From an uncultured Bacteroidota bacterium (GTDB lineage: Bacteria > Bacteroidota > Bacteroidia > Flavobacteriales > Flavobacteriaceae), in contig CAIMBK010000102.1 of the NCBI GenBank assembly GCA_903839195.1, forward strand, positions 1-32,731: DNA of 32,731 bases, in the 5' to 3' direction. The translations under genes were made by a program, and so were the position numbers. Each line of letters begins with the position of its first letter. Position 1 is the stretch's first letter. Under the pieces are notes generated by a model, which did not search any database, was not told the origin of the DNA, and saw only the letters and a program-made list of their open reading frames with translations. Positions 16,121-23,077 of the stretch are shown here, piece by piece.

Positions 16121-17086
16121 TTGACAACAAAAGAAGACCTACTAGAAATAGCTCGAAAAACGATTCTATCAGAAAGCAAATCCATTGCAAAACTTGTTGA
16201 TTTTCTTACAGATGACTTTGCAAATGCCGTTGAAATTATTTTCAATTCATCGGGCCGATTAATTTTAACTGGGATTGGAAAAAGCGCCATTATTGCTCAA
16301 AAAATCGTTGCTTCGATGAATTCGACAGGAACTCCGGCTCTTTTTCTGCATGCTTCCGAAGCCATTCACGGCGATTTAGGCATGGTACAACCCGGCGATG
16401 TGGTTATTTGCATCTCGAAAAGCGGCAATAGTCCCGAAATTAAAGTTATTGTTCCCATTTTGAAACGATTTGGAAATCCATTAATTGCAATTACTGGAAA
16501 CACGACCTCGTTTTTGGCTAAAGAATCCGACTTTGTATTAGACACAACGGTTGATGCCGAAGCGTGTCCAATCAATTTGGCACCAACAAATAGTACCACC
16601 GCACAACTAGTTATGGGCGACGCTTTGACGGTTTGTTTAATGGAACTTCGAAATTTTAAAAGTGATGATTTTGCCAAATACCATCCGGGTGGCGCATTAG
16701 GAAAAAAATTACTACTTCGTGTTGGCGATATGCTTGATCAATCTCATAAACCTTCAGTGGAACCTGATTCCAGTATCAAAAAAGTGATTTTTGAAATATC
16801 GGAAAAACGAATGGGCGTAACGGCTGTTGTTGAAAATAATCATGTTATTGGCATTATAACCGATGGCGACATCCGAAGAATGCTAAATCAAAACGAGACG
16901 TTTTCGCATTTGACCGCAAAAGACATTATGACCAAAAATCCAAAAACAATTCAATTAGCAACAATGGTTGCGGATGCGCTAAACATTATTGAAGATTTTT
17001 CAATTACCCAATTAGTAGTTTTGGACAATCAAGAATACAAAGGCGTGTTGCATCTTCATGATATTTTAAAAGAAGGAATTGTATAA
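16121..17086 (+). CDS. kdsD: Arabinose-5-phosphate isomerase (KpsF/GutQ/KdsD family)
   Basis: Converts ribulose-5-phosphate to arabinose-5-phosphate, the first committed step toward Kdo of lipopolysaccharide. The 321-aa protein has an N-terminal SIS domain (~40-175) with GIGKSAIIAQK (Lys54), HASEAIHGDLGMV (His83), SKSGNSPE and KYHPGGALGKKL (His188), then two CBS domains (~203-321). The start is TTG: the frame has no other start before residue 66, inside the SIS fold, and the N-terminal helix (DLLEIARKTILSES) is conserved in the family. Its stop overlaps the tatC start by one base (TAATG). The nearby lptB shares the LPS theme. Confidence 0.95.
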   Translation: MTTKEDLLEIARKTILSESKSIAKLVDFLTDDFANAVEIIFNSSGRLILTGIGKSAIIAQKIVASMNSTGTPALFLHASEAIHGDLGMVQPGDVVICISKSGNSPEIKVIVPILKRFGNPLIAITGNTTSFLAKESDFVLDTTVDAEACPINLAPTNSTTAQLVMGDALTVCLMELRNFKSDDFAKYHPGGALGKKLLLRVGDMLDQSHKPSVEPDSSIKKVIFEISEKRMGVTAVVENNHVIGIITDGDIRRMLNQNETFSHLTAKDIMTKNPKTIQLATMVADALNIIEDFSITQLVVLDNQEYKGVLHLHDILKEGIV

Positions 17087-17910
17087 TGGGCGGAAAAACA
17101 CTTAAAGAAATGTCGTTTTTAGACCATCTGGAAGAACTCCGATGGTTGTTGGTTAGAAGCACTGTGGCGGTTATAATAATGGCAACGGCAACTTATTTCG
17201 TAAGTGATTATGTTTTTAACACCCTAATTTTCGGGCCAACCGATCCCAATTTTTTTACCTATACTTTTTTTTGTGATTTATCCCATCAACTTGGATTTGC
17301 AGATAGTATTTGCATCACCGAATTGCCTTTCATTATTCAAAACACCGATATGGAAGGACAAGTAACGGTACTTATTTGGATGTGTATTGCCGCTGGATTC
17401 ATTCTTGCATTTCCATATATTTTATGGCAATTATGGAACTTTATAAGTCCCGCTTTGTATGAAAAAGAAAAAAAAAACGCGCTGTTTTTTGTTTTTACCG
17501 CTTCGATATTATTCTTTTTAGGCGTGCTTTTTGGCTATTTTATTATTGTGCCAATGACCGTTAATTTTTGTGCGACGTTTACCATTAGTAACGTAATTCA
17601 AAATCAGTTTAATTTAGATTCTTATATCGGAATGATAAAAACATCTGTTATTGCTAGTGGCTTGTTTTTTGAATTACCAATAATTATATATTTTCTGACT
17701 AAATTAGGATTGGTAACGCCCACTTTTCTAAGAAAATATTGGAAATATTCTGTAGTAATAATTTTGATAGTCGCTGCTATTGTTACGCCACCAGATGTTG
17801 TAAGTCAAGTAATTGTTGCAATTCCAATGTTATTGATTTATGAAATAAGCATCTGGATTTCAATAATGGTAGTTCGAAAACGAAATAAACAAAACAAATT
17901 AAATGGCTAA
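17086..17910 (+). CDS. tatC: Sec-independent protein translocase TatC
   Basis: A 274-aa inner-membrane receptor of the twin-arginine pathway, which binds RR signal peptides of folded proteins. Six membrane segments are visible. Family landmarks are present: MSFLDHLEELRWLL at the N-terminus, FISPALYEKEKK after helix 2, FGYFIIVP, the Glu in FFELPI and VTPPDVVSQ near helix 5. An extended first periplasmic loop with cysteines (FFCDLSHQLGFADSICIT), longer than in E. coli, is a form I associate with Bacteroidota. It is in a tight cluster with kdsD (1-bp overlap) and the CMD gene (8-bp overlap). No tatA or tatB is within the window. Confidence 0.95.
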   Translation: MGGKTLKEMSFLDHLEELRWLLVRSTVAVIIMATATYFVSDYVFNTLIFGPTDPNFFTYTFFCDLSHQLGFADSICITELPFIIQNTDMEGQVTVLIWMCIAAGFILAFPYILWQLWNFISPALYEKEKKNALFFVFTASILFFLGVLFGYFIIVPMTVNFCATFTISNVIQNQFNLDSYIGMIKTSVIASGLFFELPIIIYFLTKLGLVTPTFLRKYWKYSVVIILIVAAIVTPPDVVSQVIVAIPMLLIYEISIWISIMVVRKRNKQNKLNG

Positions 17911-18259
17911 TATTGTAGAAGATTTTAATGATTACCGTTCCAAAATGAACGCCAAATTACTAGCAGACAACAATAAAATTGTCAAAAGAATTTTTAATTT
18001 GGATACCAATGCTTACGCCGAAGGTGCTTTGGATGTAAAAACCAAAGAACTATTAGGACTGGTTGCTTCAACTGTTTTACGATGCGATGATTGTGTGAAA
18101 TACCACTTAGAAACCAGTTTCAAAGAAGGCGTAACCAAAGAAGAAATGATGGAAGCAATGGGAATTGCAACGCTCGTTGGCGGAACAATTGTGGTGCCAC
18201 ATTTGCGCAGAGCCTATGAATTTTGGGAAGCGTTGGAAGATACAAATAAGACAACTTAG
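17903..18259 (+). CDS. Carboxymuconolactone decarboxylase / AhpD-like protein
   Basis: A 118-aa, all-helical, cytosolic protein. The AhpD-type redox motif CxxCxxxH is complete: Cys61, Cys64 and His68 in RCDDCVKYHLE, inside the usual KTKELLGLVASTVLRC and GVTKEEMMEAMGIATLVGG frame. Proteins with this motif are often thiol peroxidases or alkylhydroperoxidase partners rather than true decarboxylases, so the annotated name is a family label only. ATG 17903 overlaps the tatC end by 8 bp, a sign of coupled translation. Confidence 0.88.
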   Translation: MANIVEDFNDYRSKMNAKLLADNNKIVKRIFNLDTNAYAEGALDVKTKELLGLVASTVLRCDDCVKYHLETSFKEGVTKEEMMEAMGIATLVGGTIVVPHLRRAYEFWEALEDTNKTT

Positions 18260-18408
18260 AGTTATAGATTTTCAGACTATTAAAAAAGGGGTAATTATAA
18301 AATTTGTTAATTTATCCTAAAAACTCGAAAATCTAACTATATAATTTTGTCTATTTGTTAATGAATCTAACATTTCAAACAATCTATTAAGTCTAATAAT
18401 CTAAAAAA
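18260..18408. repeat. intergenic spacer with repeated ATCTAA-like words
   Basis: No gene is seen. ATCTAAC occurs at 18331-18337 and 18365-18371, with variants ATCTATT (18382-18388), GTCTAAT (18391-18397) and ATCTAAA (18399-18405) up to the lptB start. Confidence 0.5.
18342..18349 (+). promoter_or_regulatory. -7 box TAATTTTG upstream of lptB
   Basis: Perfect TAnnTTTG match, 59 bases before the lptB ATG, within a repeat-rich spacer. No matching -33 is seen. Confidence 0.35.
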
Positions 18409-19149
18409 ATGATACTAAGAGCAGAAGAATTAGTTAAAACATACAAAGGACGAAGCGTTGTAAAAGGCATTTCTGTCGAAGTAAATCAAGGCGAAATTGT
18501 GGGGCTTTTGGGACCAAATGGTGCTGGAAAAACCACTTCGTTTTATATGATTGTGGGATTAGTTAAACCAAATTTAGGTTCAATTTATTTGGATGATATG
18601 GAAATTACCAATTATCCGATGTTCAAAAGAGCACAATATGGAATTGGTTATTTGGCACAGGAAGCATCTGTTTTTAGAAAATTAAGCATCGAAGACAATA
18701 TATTAAGCGTTTTGCAATTGACCAATTTATCCAAGGAAGCACAAGAAGCAAAAATGGAAAGTTTAATTTCCGAATTTGGTTTACAACACATCCGAACCAA
18801 TCGTGGTGATTTGCTTTCAGGAGGCGAAAGACGTCGCACGGAAATTGCACGTTGTTTGGCCACCGACCCAAAATTTATTCTTTTGGACGAACCTTTTGCG
18901 GGCGTTGATCCCGTTGCGGTAGAAGACATTCAACGCATCGTTGCGCAATTGAAAAACAAAAATATTGGGATCCTGATTACCGATCACAATGTGCAAGAAA
19001 CGCTTGCTATTACTGATAAAACCTATTTAATGTTTGAAGGAAAAATCCTAAAAGCGGGAACGCCCGAAGAATTAGTAGAAGACGAAATGGTTCGTCGCGT
19101 TTATCTTGGACAAAACTTTGAATTAAGAAAGAAAAAGTTAGAATTTTAA
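18409..19149 (+). CDS. lptB: LPS export ABC transporter ATP-binding protein LptB
   Basis: A 246-aa ATPase that powers extraction of lipopolysaccharide from the inner membrane through LptFG. Motifs: Walker A GPNGAGKTT (35-43), Q-loop YLAQEASVFRKLS, signature LSGGERRRTEIARCLA (from 136), Walker B ILLDEPFAGVDPVAV (158-172) and switch His193 in ITDHNVQETL. The R-R-T-E signature and FAGVDPVAVEDIQ are LptB-specific rather than generic. It follows the kdsD cluster on the same strand after a 149-base spacer. Its stop codon overlaps the convergent pssA stop. Confidence 0.97.
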   Translation: MILRAEELVKTYKGRSVVKGISVEVNQGEIVGLLGPNGAGKTTSFYMIVGLVKPNLGSIYLDDMEITNYPMFKRAQYGIGYLAQEASVFRKLSIEDNILSVLQLTNLSKEAQEAKMESLISEFGLQHIRTNRGDLLSGGERRRTEIARCLATDPKFILLDEPFAGVDPVAVEDIQRIVAQLKNKNIGILITDHNVQETLAITDKTYLMFEGKILKAGTPEELVEDEMVRRVYLGQNFELRKKKLEF

Positions 19150-19862
19150 AAGTTTTCCTTCTGAAAAATATTCTTCAAAACGGAAAGTATTACATAAAAA
19201 ACAATTACTAAAGCTATTCCTAGAAACTGAAAAAAGGCGATTAATCCAATTGAAATTGCAAGAAAGATAAGATGTAATTGGTATTTTTTGAAACTAAAAT
19301 CTTTAATTTTCAAGGAAAAAAGAGGAATTTCAGCATTCATAATATAAGCACTCATAATTGTCATTCCCATCAAAAACCATTGATTTTTTAATCCTACTTG
19401 AATAAAATCGAGGTTAGAATATTTCAAAATTAAGGGTAAACTTAAAATAAACAAAGCGTTGGCCGGCGTTGGTAAACCAATAAACGAATCGGATTGACGT
19501 TCATCGATATTGAAATTGGCCAAACGATAACAAGCGCCAAGTGTAATAACAAATCCAAAATAGGGCAAAAAAACGTGTGACGAAATACTATTTTGACTTT
19601 TGGCCAATAAAAAAAACATCACAAATCCAGGAACAACACCGCTAGTTACCATATCGGCCAAAGAATCCAATTGCAAACCCAAAGGACTTGAAACTTTAAA
19701 TAATCGGGCAAAAAAACCATCAAAAAAGTCGAAGAAAATACCCAAAGCCACAAAATAAAAGGCCATATCAAAATTCAAGTCTACCGCAAAAACTAATGCG
19801 ATACAACCACAAAGCAGATTTATTAGGGTTATTACATTCGGAATGTGCTTTTTGATATTCAT
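19146..19862 (-). CDS. pssA: CDP-diacylglycerol-serine O-phosphatidyltransferase
   Basis: Makes phosphatidylserine, the precursor of phosphatidylethanolamine, in the inner membrane. It is about 238 aa from ATG 19862. The CDP-alcohol phosphotransferase motif is complete: Asp45, Asp48-Gly49, Ala52-Arg53, Gly62, Asp66, Asp70 (DGxxARx8GxxxDxxxD). Six to eight hydrophobic segments follow. The frame is open upstream to 19943, but that stretch contains a TAAATTTG promoter box (complement of 19890-19897), and the family usually begins MNIKKHIPN-like, so ATG 19862 is chosen. Its stop overlaps that of lptB on the opposite strand (shared TTAA). Confidence 0.93.
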   Translation of the reverse strand: MNIKKHIPNVITLINLLCGCIALVFAVDLNFDMAFYFVALGIFFDFFDGFFARLFKVSSPLGLQLDSLADMVTSGVVPGFVMFFLLAKSQNSISSHVFLPYFGFVITLGACYRLANFNIDERQSDSFIGLPTPANALFILSLPLILKYSNLDFIQVGLKNQWFLMGMTIMSAYIMNAEIPLFSLKIKDFSFKKYQLHLIFLAISIGLIAFFQFLGIALVIVFYVILSVLKNIFQKENF

Positions 19863-19889
19863 AAAGTTTTTTTTAATTAGCTTCGATCG

Positions 19890-19897
19890 CAAATTTA
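19890..19897 (-). promoter_or_regulatory. -7 box TAAATTTG of pssA
   Basis: Perfect TAnnTTTG on the minus strand, 27 bases before the pssA ATG. It helps rule out the longer open frame upstream. Confidence 0.5.
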
Positions 19898-20004
19898 ATA
19901 CAATAAGTTTAAGACCTAAGCGTTTTTCAATAGAGATTTTCAAATTATACTTTTTTGCAAGTTATAATTTAACAAAAGGTAGAAAAATGCTCGATAAAAA
20001 AGTC

Positions 20005-20012
20005 TATTTTTG
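20005..20012 (+). promoter_or_regulatory. -7 box TATTTTTG of the PorV/PorQ-like gene
   Basis: Perfect TAnnTTTG, 38 bases before the TTG start at 20051. No convincing -33 is seen. Confidence 0.5.
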
Positions 20013-20050
20013 TTTTCTAAATTAAGTCTCGATTTCTAAAATTACGTGTT

Positions 20051-21118
20051 TTGAAAAAACTTTCAATAATTCTATTTTTACTATTTTCATCAATAATTTT
20101 TGGCCAAACCGCCAAGAAATATTCGAATGAATTCATGAATATTGGCGTTGATGCAGCCGCTTTGGGAATGTCAAATACGATGGTTGCCAATACAAATGAT
20201 GTCAATTCTGGCTATTGGAATCCTGCGGGATTAATTGGATTGAATGACAAACAAGTGGCTTTGATGCATGCCAGTTATTTTGCCAATATCGCCCAATACG
20301 ATTATGCCGCTTTCGCAATGCCAATTGACAATCAAAGTGCGCTTGGAATTTCCCTAATTCGTTTTGGCGTTGATAATATTTTAAACACTACGCAATTAAT
20401 TGACAATCAGGGAAATATTGATTACAACAGGATTAGTTTGTTTTCAACAGCCGATTATGGTTTGACTTTTTCCTACGCCAGAAAAGCACCAATTTCGGGT
20501 TTAAAATATGGTGTAAATGCAAAAATAATCCGACGAATTATTGGGGATTTTGCTAGTTCTTGGGGCTTTGGATTTGATGTTGGAATGCAATACGAACGCA
20601 ACAAATGGAAATTCGGAATTCTGGTTCGGGACGTAACTACAACCTATAATATTTGGACCATTGACGAAGCGGGATACAACTCGATAAAAGATGCCGTTTC
20701 GGGTCAAAATCAAGAAATGCCGGCGAATTCAGAAATTACTTTGCCAAAAGCACAATTGGGTTTGTCGAAGAAATTCACCTTTCATAACGAGTCAAGTCTT
20801 TTGGCCGCAACAAATTTGAACGTCAGTTTTGAACAAACCAACGGAATTATTTCATCCAAAAGATTTACTATTGATCCAGCGATGGGTTTTGAATACGGCT
20901 ATTCTGATTTAGTTTTTCTTAGGACGGGTATTGGGAATTTCCAAAATGTAACCCAAATTGATGGTACAAAAAAAGTGGGTTTTCAACCAAATATTGGATT
21001 AGGTTTCAAATATAAAGGCATCCAAATTGATTATGCGTTGACCGATTTAGGCAATCAAAGTGCGGCTTTATATTCAAATATATTTTCTATGAAAGTCGAT
21101 TTGAGTATTTTTAGATAA
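20051..21118 (+). CDS. PorV/PorQ family outer-membrane beta-barrel protein
   Basis: A 355-aa outer-membrane protein with an N-terminal signal peptide (LSIILFLLFSSIIFGQ, cleavage after about residue 19). The opening KYSNEFMNIGVDAAALGMSNT followed by NDVNSGYWNPAGL is the PorV/PorQ hallmark, a FadL-like barrel family. PorV shuttles type IX secretion substrates; other members have no known role, so T9SS involvement is possible but unproven. The start is TTG: the next Met (residue 29) lies beyond the signal peptide. It is followed after 20 bases by the Lnb-type gene on the same strand. Confidence 0.85.
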   Translation: MKKLSIILFLLFSSIIFGQTAKKYSNEFMNIGVDAAALGMSNTMVANTNDVNSGYWNPAGLIGLNDKQVALMHASYFANIAQYDYAAFAMPIDNQSALGISLIRFGVDNILNTTQLIDNQGNIDYNRISLFSTADYGLTFSYARKAPISGLKYGVNAKIIRRIIGDFASSWGFGFDVGMQYERNKWKFGILVRDVTTTYNIWTIDEAGYNSIKDAVSGQNQEMPANSEITLPKAQLGLSKKFTFHNESSLLAATNLNVSFEQTNGIISSKRFTIDPAMGFEYGYSDLVFLRTGIGNFQNVTQIDGTKKVGFQPNIGLGFKYKGIQIDYALTDLGNQSAALYSNIFSMKVDLSIFR

Positions 21119-21138
21119 ATAATTTTAGTTACAAATTA

Positions 21139-22293
21139 ATGCATTCAATAAAAAATTGGTTCCTTTTACTATTTATTTTTGTTAGTGCTTCTTTCAATGC
21201 GCAACAAATGCCGCTTTCAAAAGCAGCAAAAATCAGCATTCTTACTTGCGAAAAAGGGAACGAATTGTATTCCTTATTTGGACATACGGCGATTCGTGTA
21301 AAAGATGAAGCTTCCAACTTGGACATTGTTTATAATTATGGCACTTTCGATTTTAGAACCGAAAATTTCTATTTAAAATTCATCAAAGGAAACCTTCAAT
21401 ATTTTGTTTCTGCTTATCCTTATTCTGATTTTTATGAGGAATATGTTCAAGAAAATCGTTCTATTTACGAACAAGTTTTGCGTATTTCGGCGCCTCAAAA
21501 ACAACAACTTTTTGACGCTTTGAACACCACTTTATTTTCAGACGAAAAGTATTATACCTACAAATTTATCGATCGGAATTGTACGACAATGGTTGTGGAT
21601 AAAGTAAATGAAACTTTGGGTGAAAAATGTGTCGTAAAAACCTCCCATTTAGACCAAACCTATCGTGAAATCTTGTTTCCCTATCTGGAATCACATTTTT
21701 ATGAAAACTTAGGAATTAATATCATTTTTGGTGAAAAAGTAGATCGAAATGGAGACATTCTTTTTTTGCCAGATGAATTTATGGAAAGTCTAAAAACGGC
21801 AAAAATAAACCAACTATTACTTGCTGAAAATCCAATAACGCTTTTGCAGTCTCAGAAAATTGTCTTTCCAAAATCACTTTGGAATAATTATTATACTTTT
21901 TGTATTGCGTTAATTTTACTAGTCGTTTCAAGAAAAAAATGGCTTTATTCGGTATATTTTATACTAACTGGATTGTTAGGAATCTTCTTATTAACCGTGG
22001 GATTTTATTCCTTTCATGAGGAATTATTATTTAATTACAATTCGTTGCTTTTTAATCCAAGTTTACTTTTTGTGGTCTATTTTTTCTATAAAAATAATTT
22101 TAAATGGCTGAAATACAGCGTTATTTTTAACTTTTTGTGCCTGTTTATATATTTAATAATTTTATTTAACAAACCCAATTTTACTCAATTTATTCCGATG
22201 ATACTTTCTTCGATAGTGATTCTAATTGCGTTTTGTCGGTTTGAAAAAGAAAAACGAAATGGAATTACAATTCAAAAAAAGTCAAGCGAATGA
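21139..22293 (+). CDS. lnb: Lnb-type lipoprotein N-acyltransferase (DUF4105)
   Basis: A 384-aa envelope protein. A signal sequence (WFLLLFIFVSASFNAQ) precedes a periplasmic DUF4105 domain (~25-235), then four or five membrane helices (~253-370). The domain has the expected papain-like pair: His49 in SLFGHTAIRV and Cys148 in FIDRNCTT. Proteins of this build in Bacteroides were identified as Lnb, which adds the third acyl chain to lipoproteins in place of Lnt. I assign the role by homology of architecture only. It could act on lipoproteins such as Wza and the DUF4369 protein here. The stop overlaps the phosphatase start by 4 bp (ATGA). Confidence 0.75.
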   Translation: MHSIKNWFLLLFIFVSASFNAQQMPLSKAAKISILTCEKGNELYSLFGHTAIRVKDEASNLDIVYNYGTFDFRTENFYLKFIKGNLQYFVSAYPYSDFYEEYVQENRSIYEQVLRISAPQKQQLFDALNTTLFSDEKYYTYKFIDRNCTTMVVDKVNETLGEKCVVKTSHLDQTYREILFPYLESHFYENLGINIIFGEKVDRNGDILFLPDEFMESLKTAKINQLLLAENPITLLQSQKIVFPKSLWNNYYTFCIALILLVVSRKKWLYSVYFILTGLLGIFLLTVGFYSFHEELLFNYNSLLFNPSLLFVVYFFYKNNFKWLKYSVIFNFLCLFIYLIILFNKPNFTQFIPMILSSIVILIAFCRFEKEKRNGITIQKKSSE

Positions 22294-23024
22294 TTTCTAT
22301 TTTCAAAAGCAAACCGAAACTTTCTGCATTAATTCCGGGTGGATTTATTGATATTCATTCGCATCTTTTGCCGGGAATTGACGATGGTTCAAAAAGTTTG
22401 GAAGAAACAGAAACATTGCTTCGGCAATTAAAAGTCATTGGATTTGAAAAATGCATTACAACACCACATACATTACCCGAAATTTGGGAAAATACCCGGG
22501 AAGGAATTCTTCAAAAATTCTACGAAACCAAATCGCAATTGTCAGAAAGCCATCAACCCATGTTGCACCATGCGGCTTCTGAATACATGCTTGACGATTC
22601 TTTTATTGATCGATTGCAATCGGAAAAGTTACTTACTTTAAAAGATGACTTGCTTCTAATTGAAATGTCTTATATGAACCCGCCATTGGCTTTAAAAGAC
22701 ATCATTTTTGAAATTCAGCTTAAAGGATATCAACCTTTATTAGCGCATCCAGAACGCTATTTGTTTTATCATCCGAATACTAAAATGTATGCCACTTTAA
22801 AGGATTTAGATGTAAAATTTCAATTGAATTTATTGTCGACAGTTGGGTATTACGGACCTAAAGTAGCGGCTGCTACAGATTTTTTATTGAAAGAAAATTT
22901 TATTGATTTTGTGGGTTCTGATGTTCATCATTTGAAACATGTCGGAGCATTTGAGAATAAAATAATGATTAAGTCAGAAGATCAACTTCGGTCTGCAATA
23001 GAAAGAAATACTTATTTTAAATAA
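22290..23024 (+). CDS. CpsB/YwqE-type protein-tyrosine phosphatase (PHP domain)
   Basis: A 244-aa manganese-dependent phosphatase of the PHP superfamily. In capsule systems it removes phosphate from the tyrosine tail of the chain-length kinase. Metal-binding motifs are visible: DIHSHLLPGIDDG (His23, His25, Asp31), TTPH (His60), LLAHPERY, and GSDVHH near the end. The neighbouring convergent gene encodes such a kinase with a tyrosine-rich tail, which strongly supports the role. Translation is probably coupled to the Lnb-type gene by the 4-bp overlap. Confidence 0.9.
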   Translation: MISIFKSKPKLSALIPGGFIDIHSHLLPGIDDGSKSLEETETLLRQLKVIGFEKCITTPHTLPEIWENTREGILQKFYETKSQLSESHQPMLHHAASEYMLDDSFIDRLQSEKLLTLKDDLLLIEMSYMNPPLALKDIIFEIQLKGYQPLLAHPERYLFYHPNTKMYATLKDLDVKFQLNLLSTVGYYGPKVAAATDFLLKENFIDFVGSDVHHLKHVGAFENKIMIKSEDQLRSAIERNTYFK

Positions 23025-23077
23025 AAAAGGGATAAAAACTATTGTTCTTACCCCTAATAAATATATAATAATAGTAA

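Noticed and set aside
23030..23077. Terminator between the phosphatase and Wzc-like genes
   Set aside because: GGG and CCC words face each other, but the stem is broken by mismatches; not convincing.
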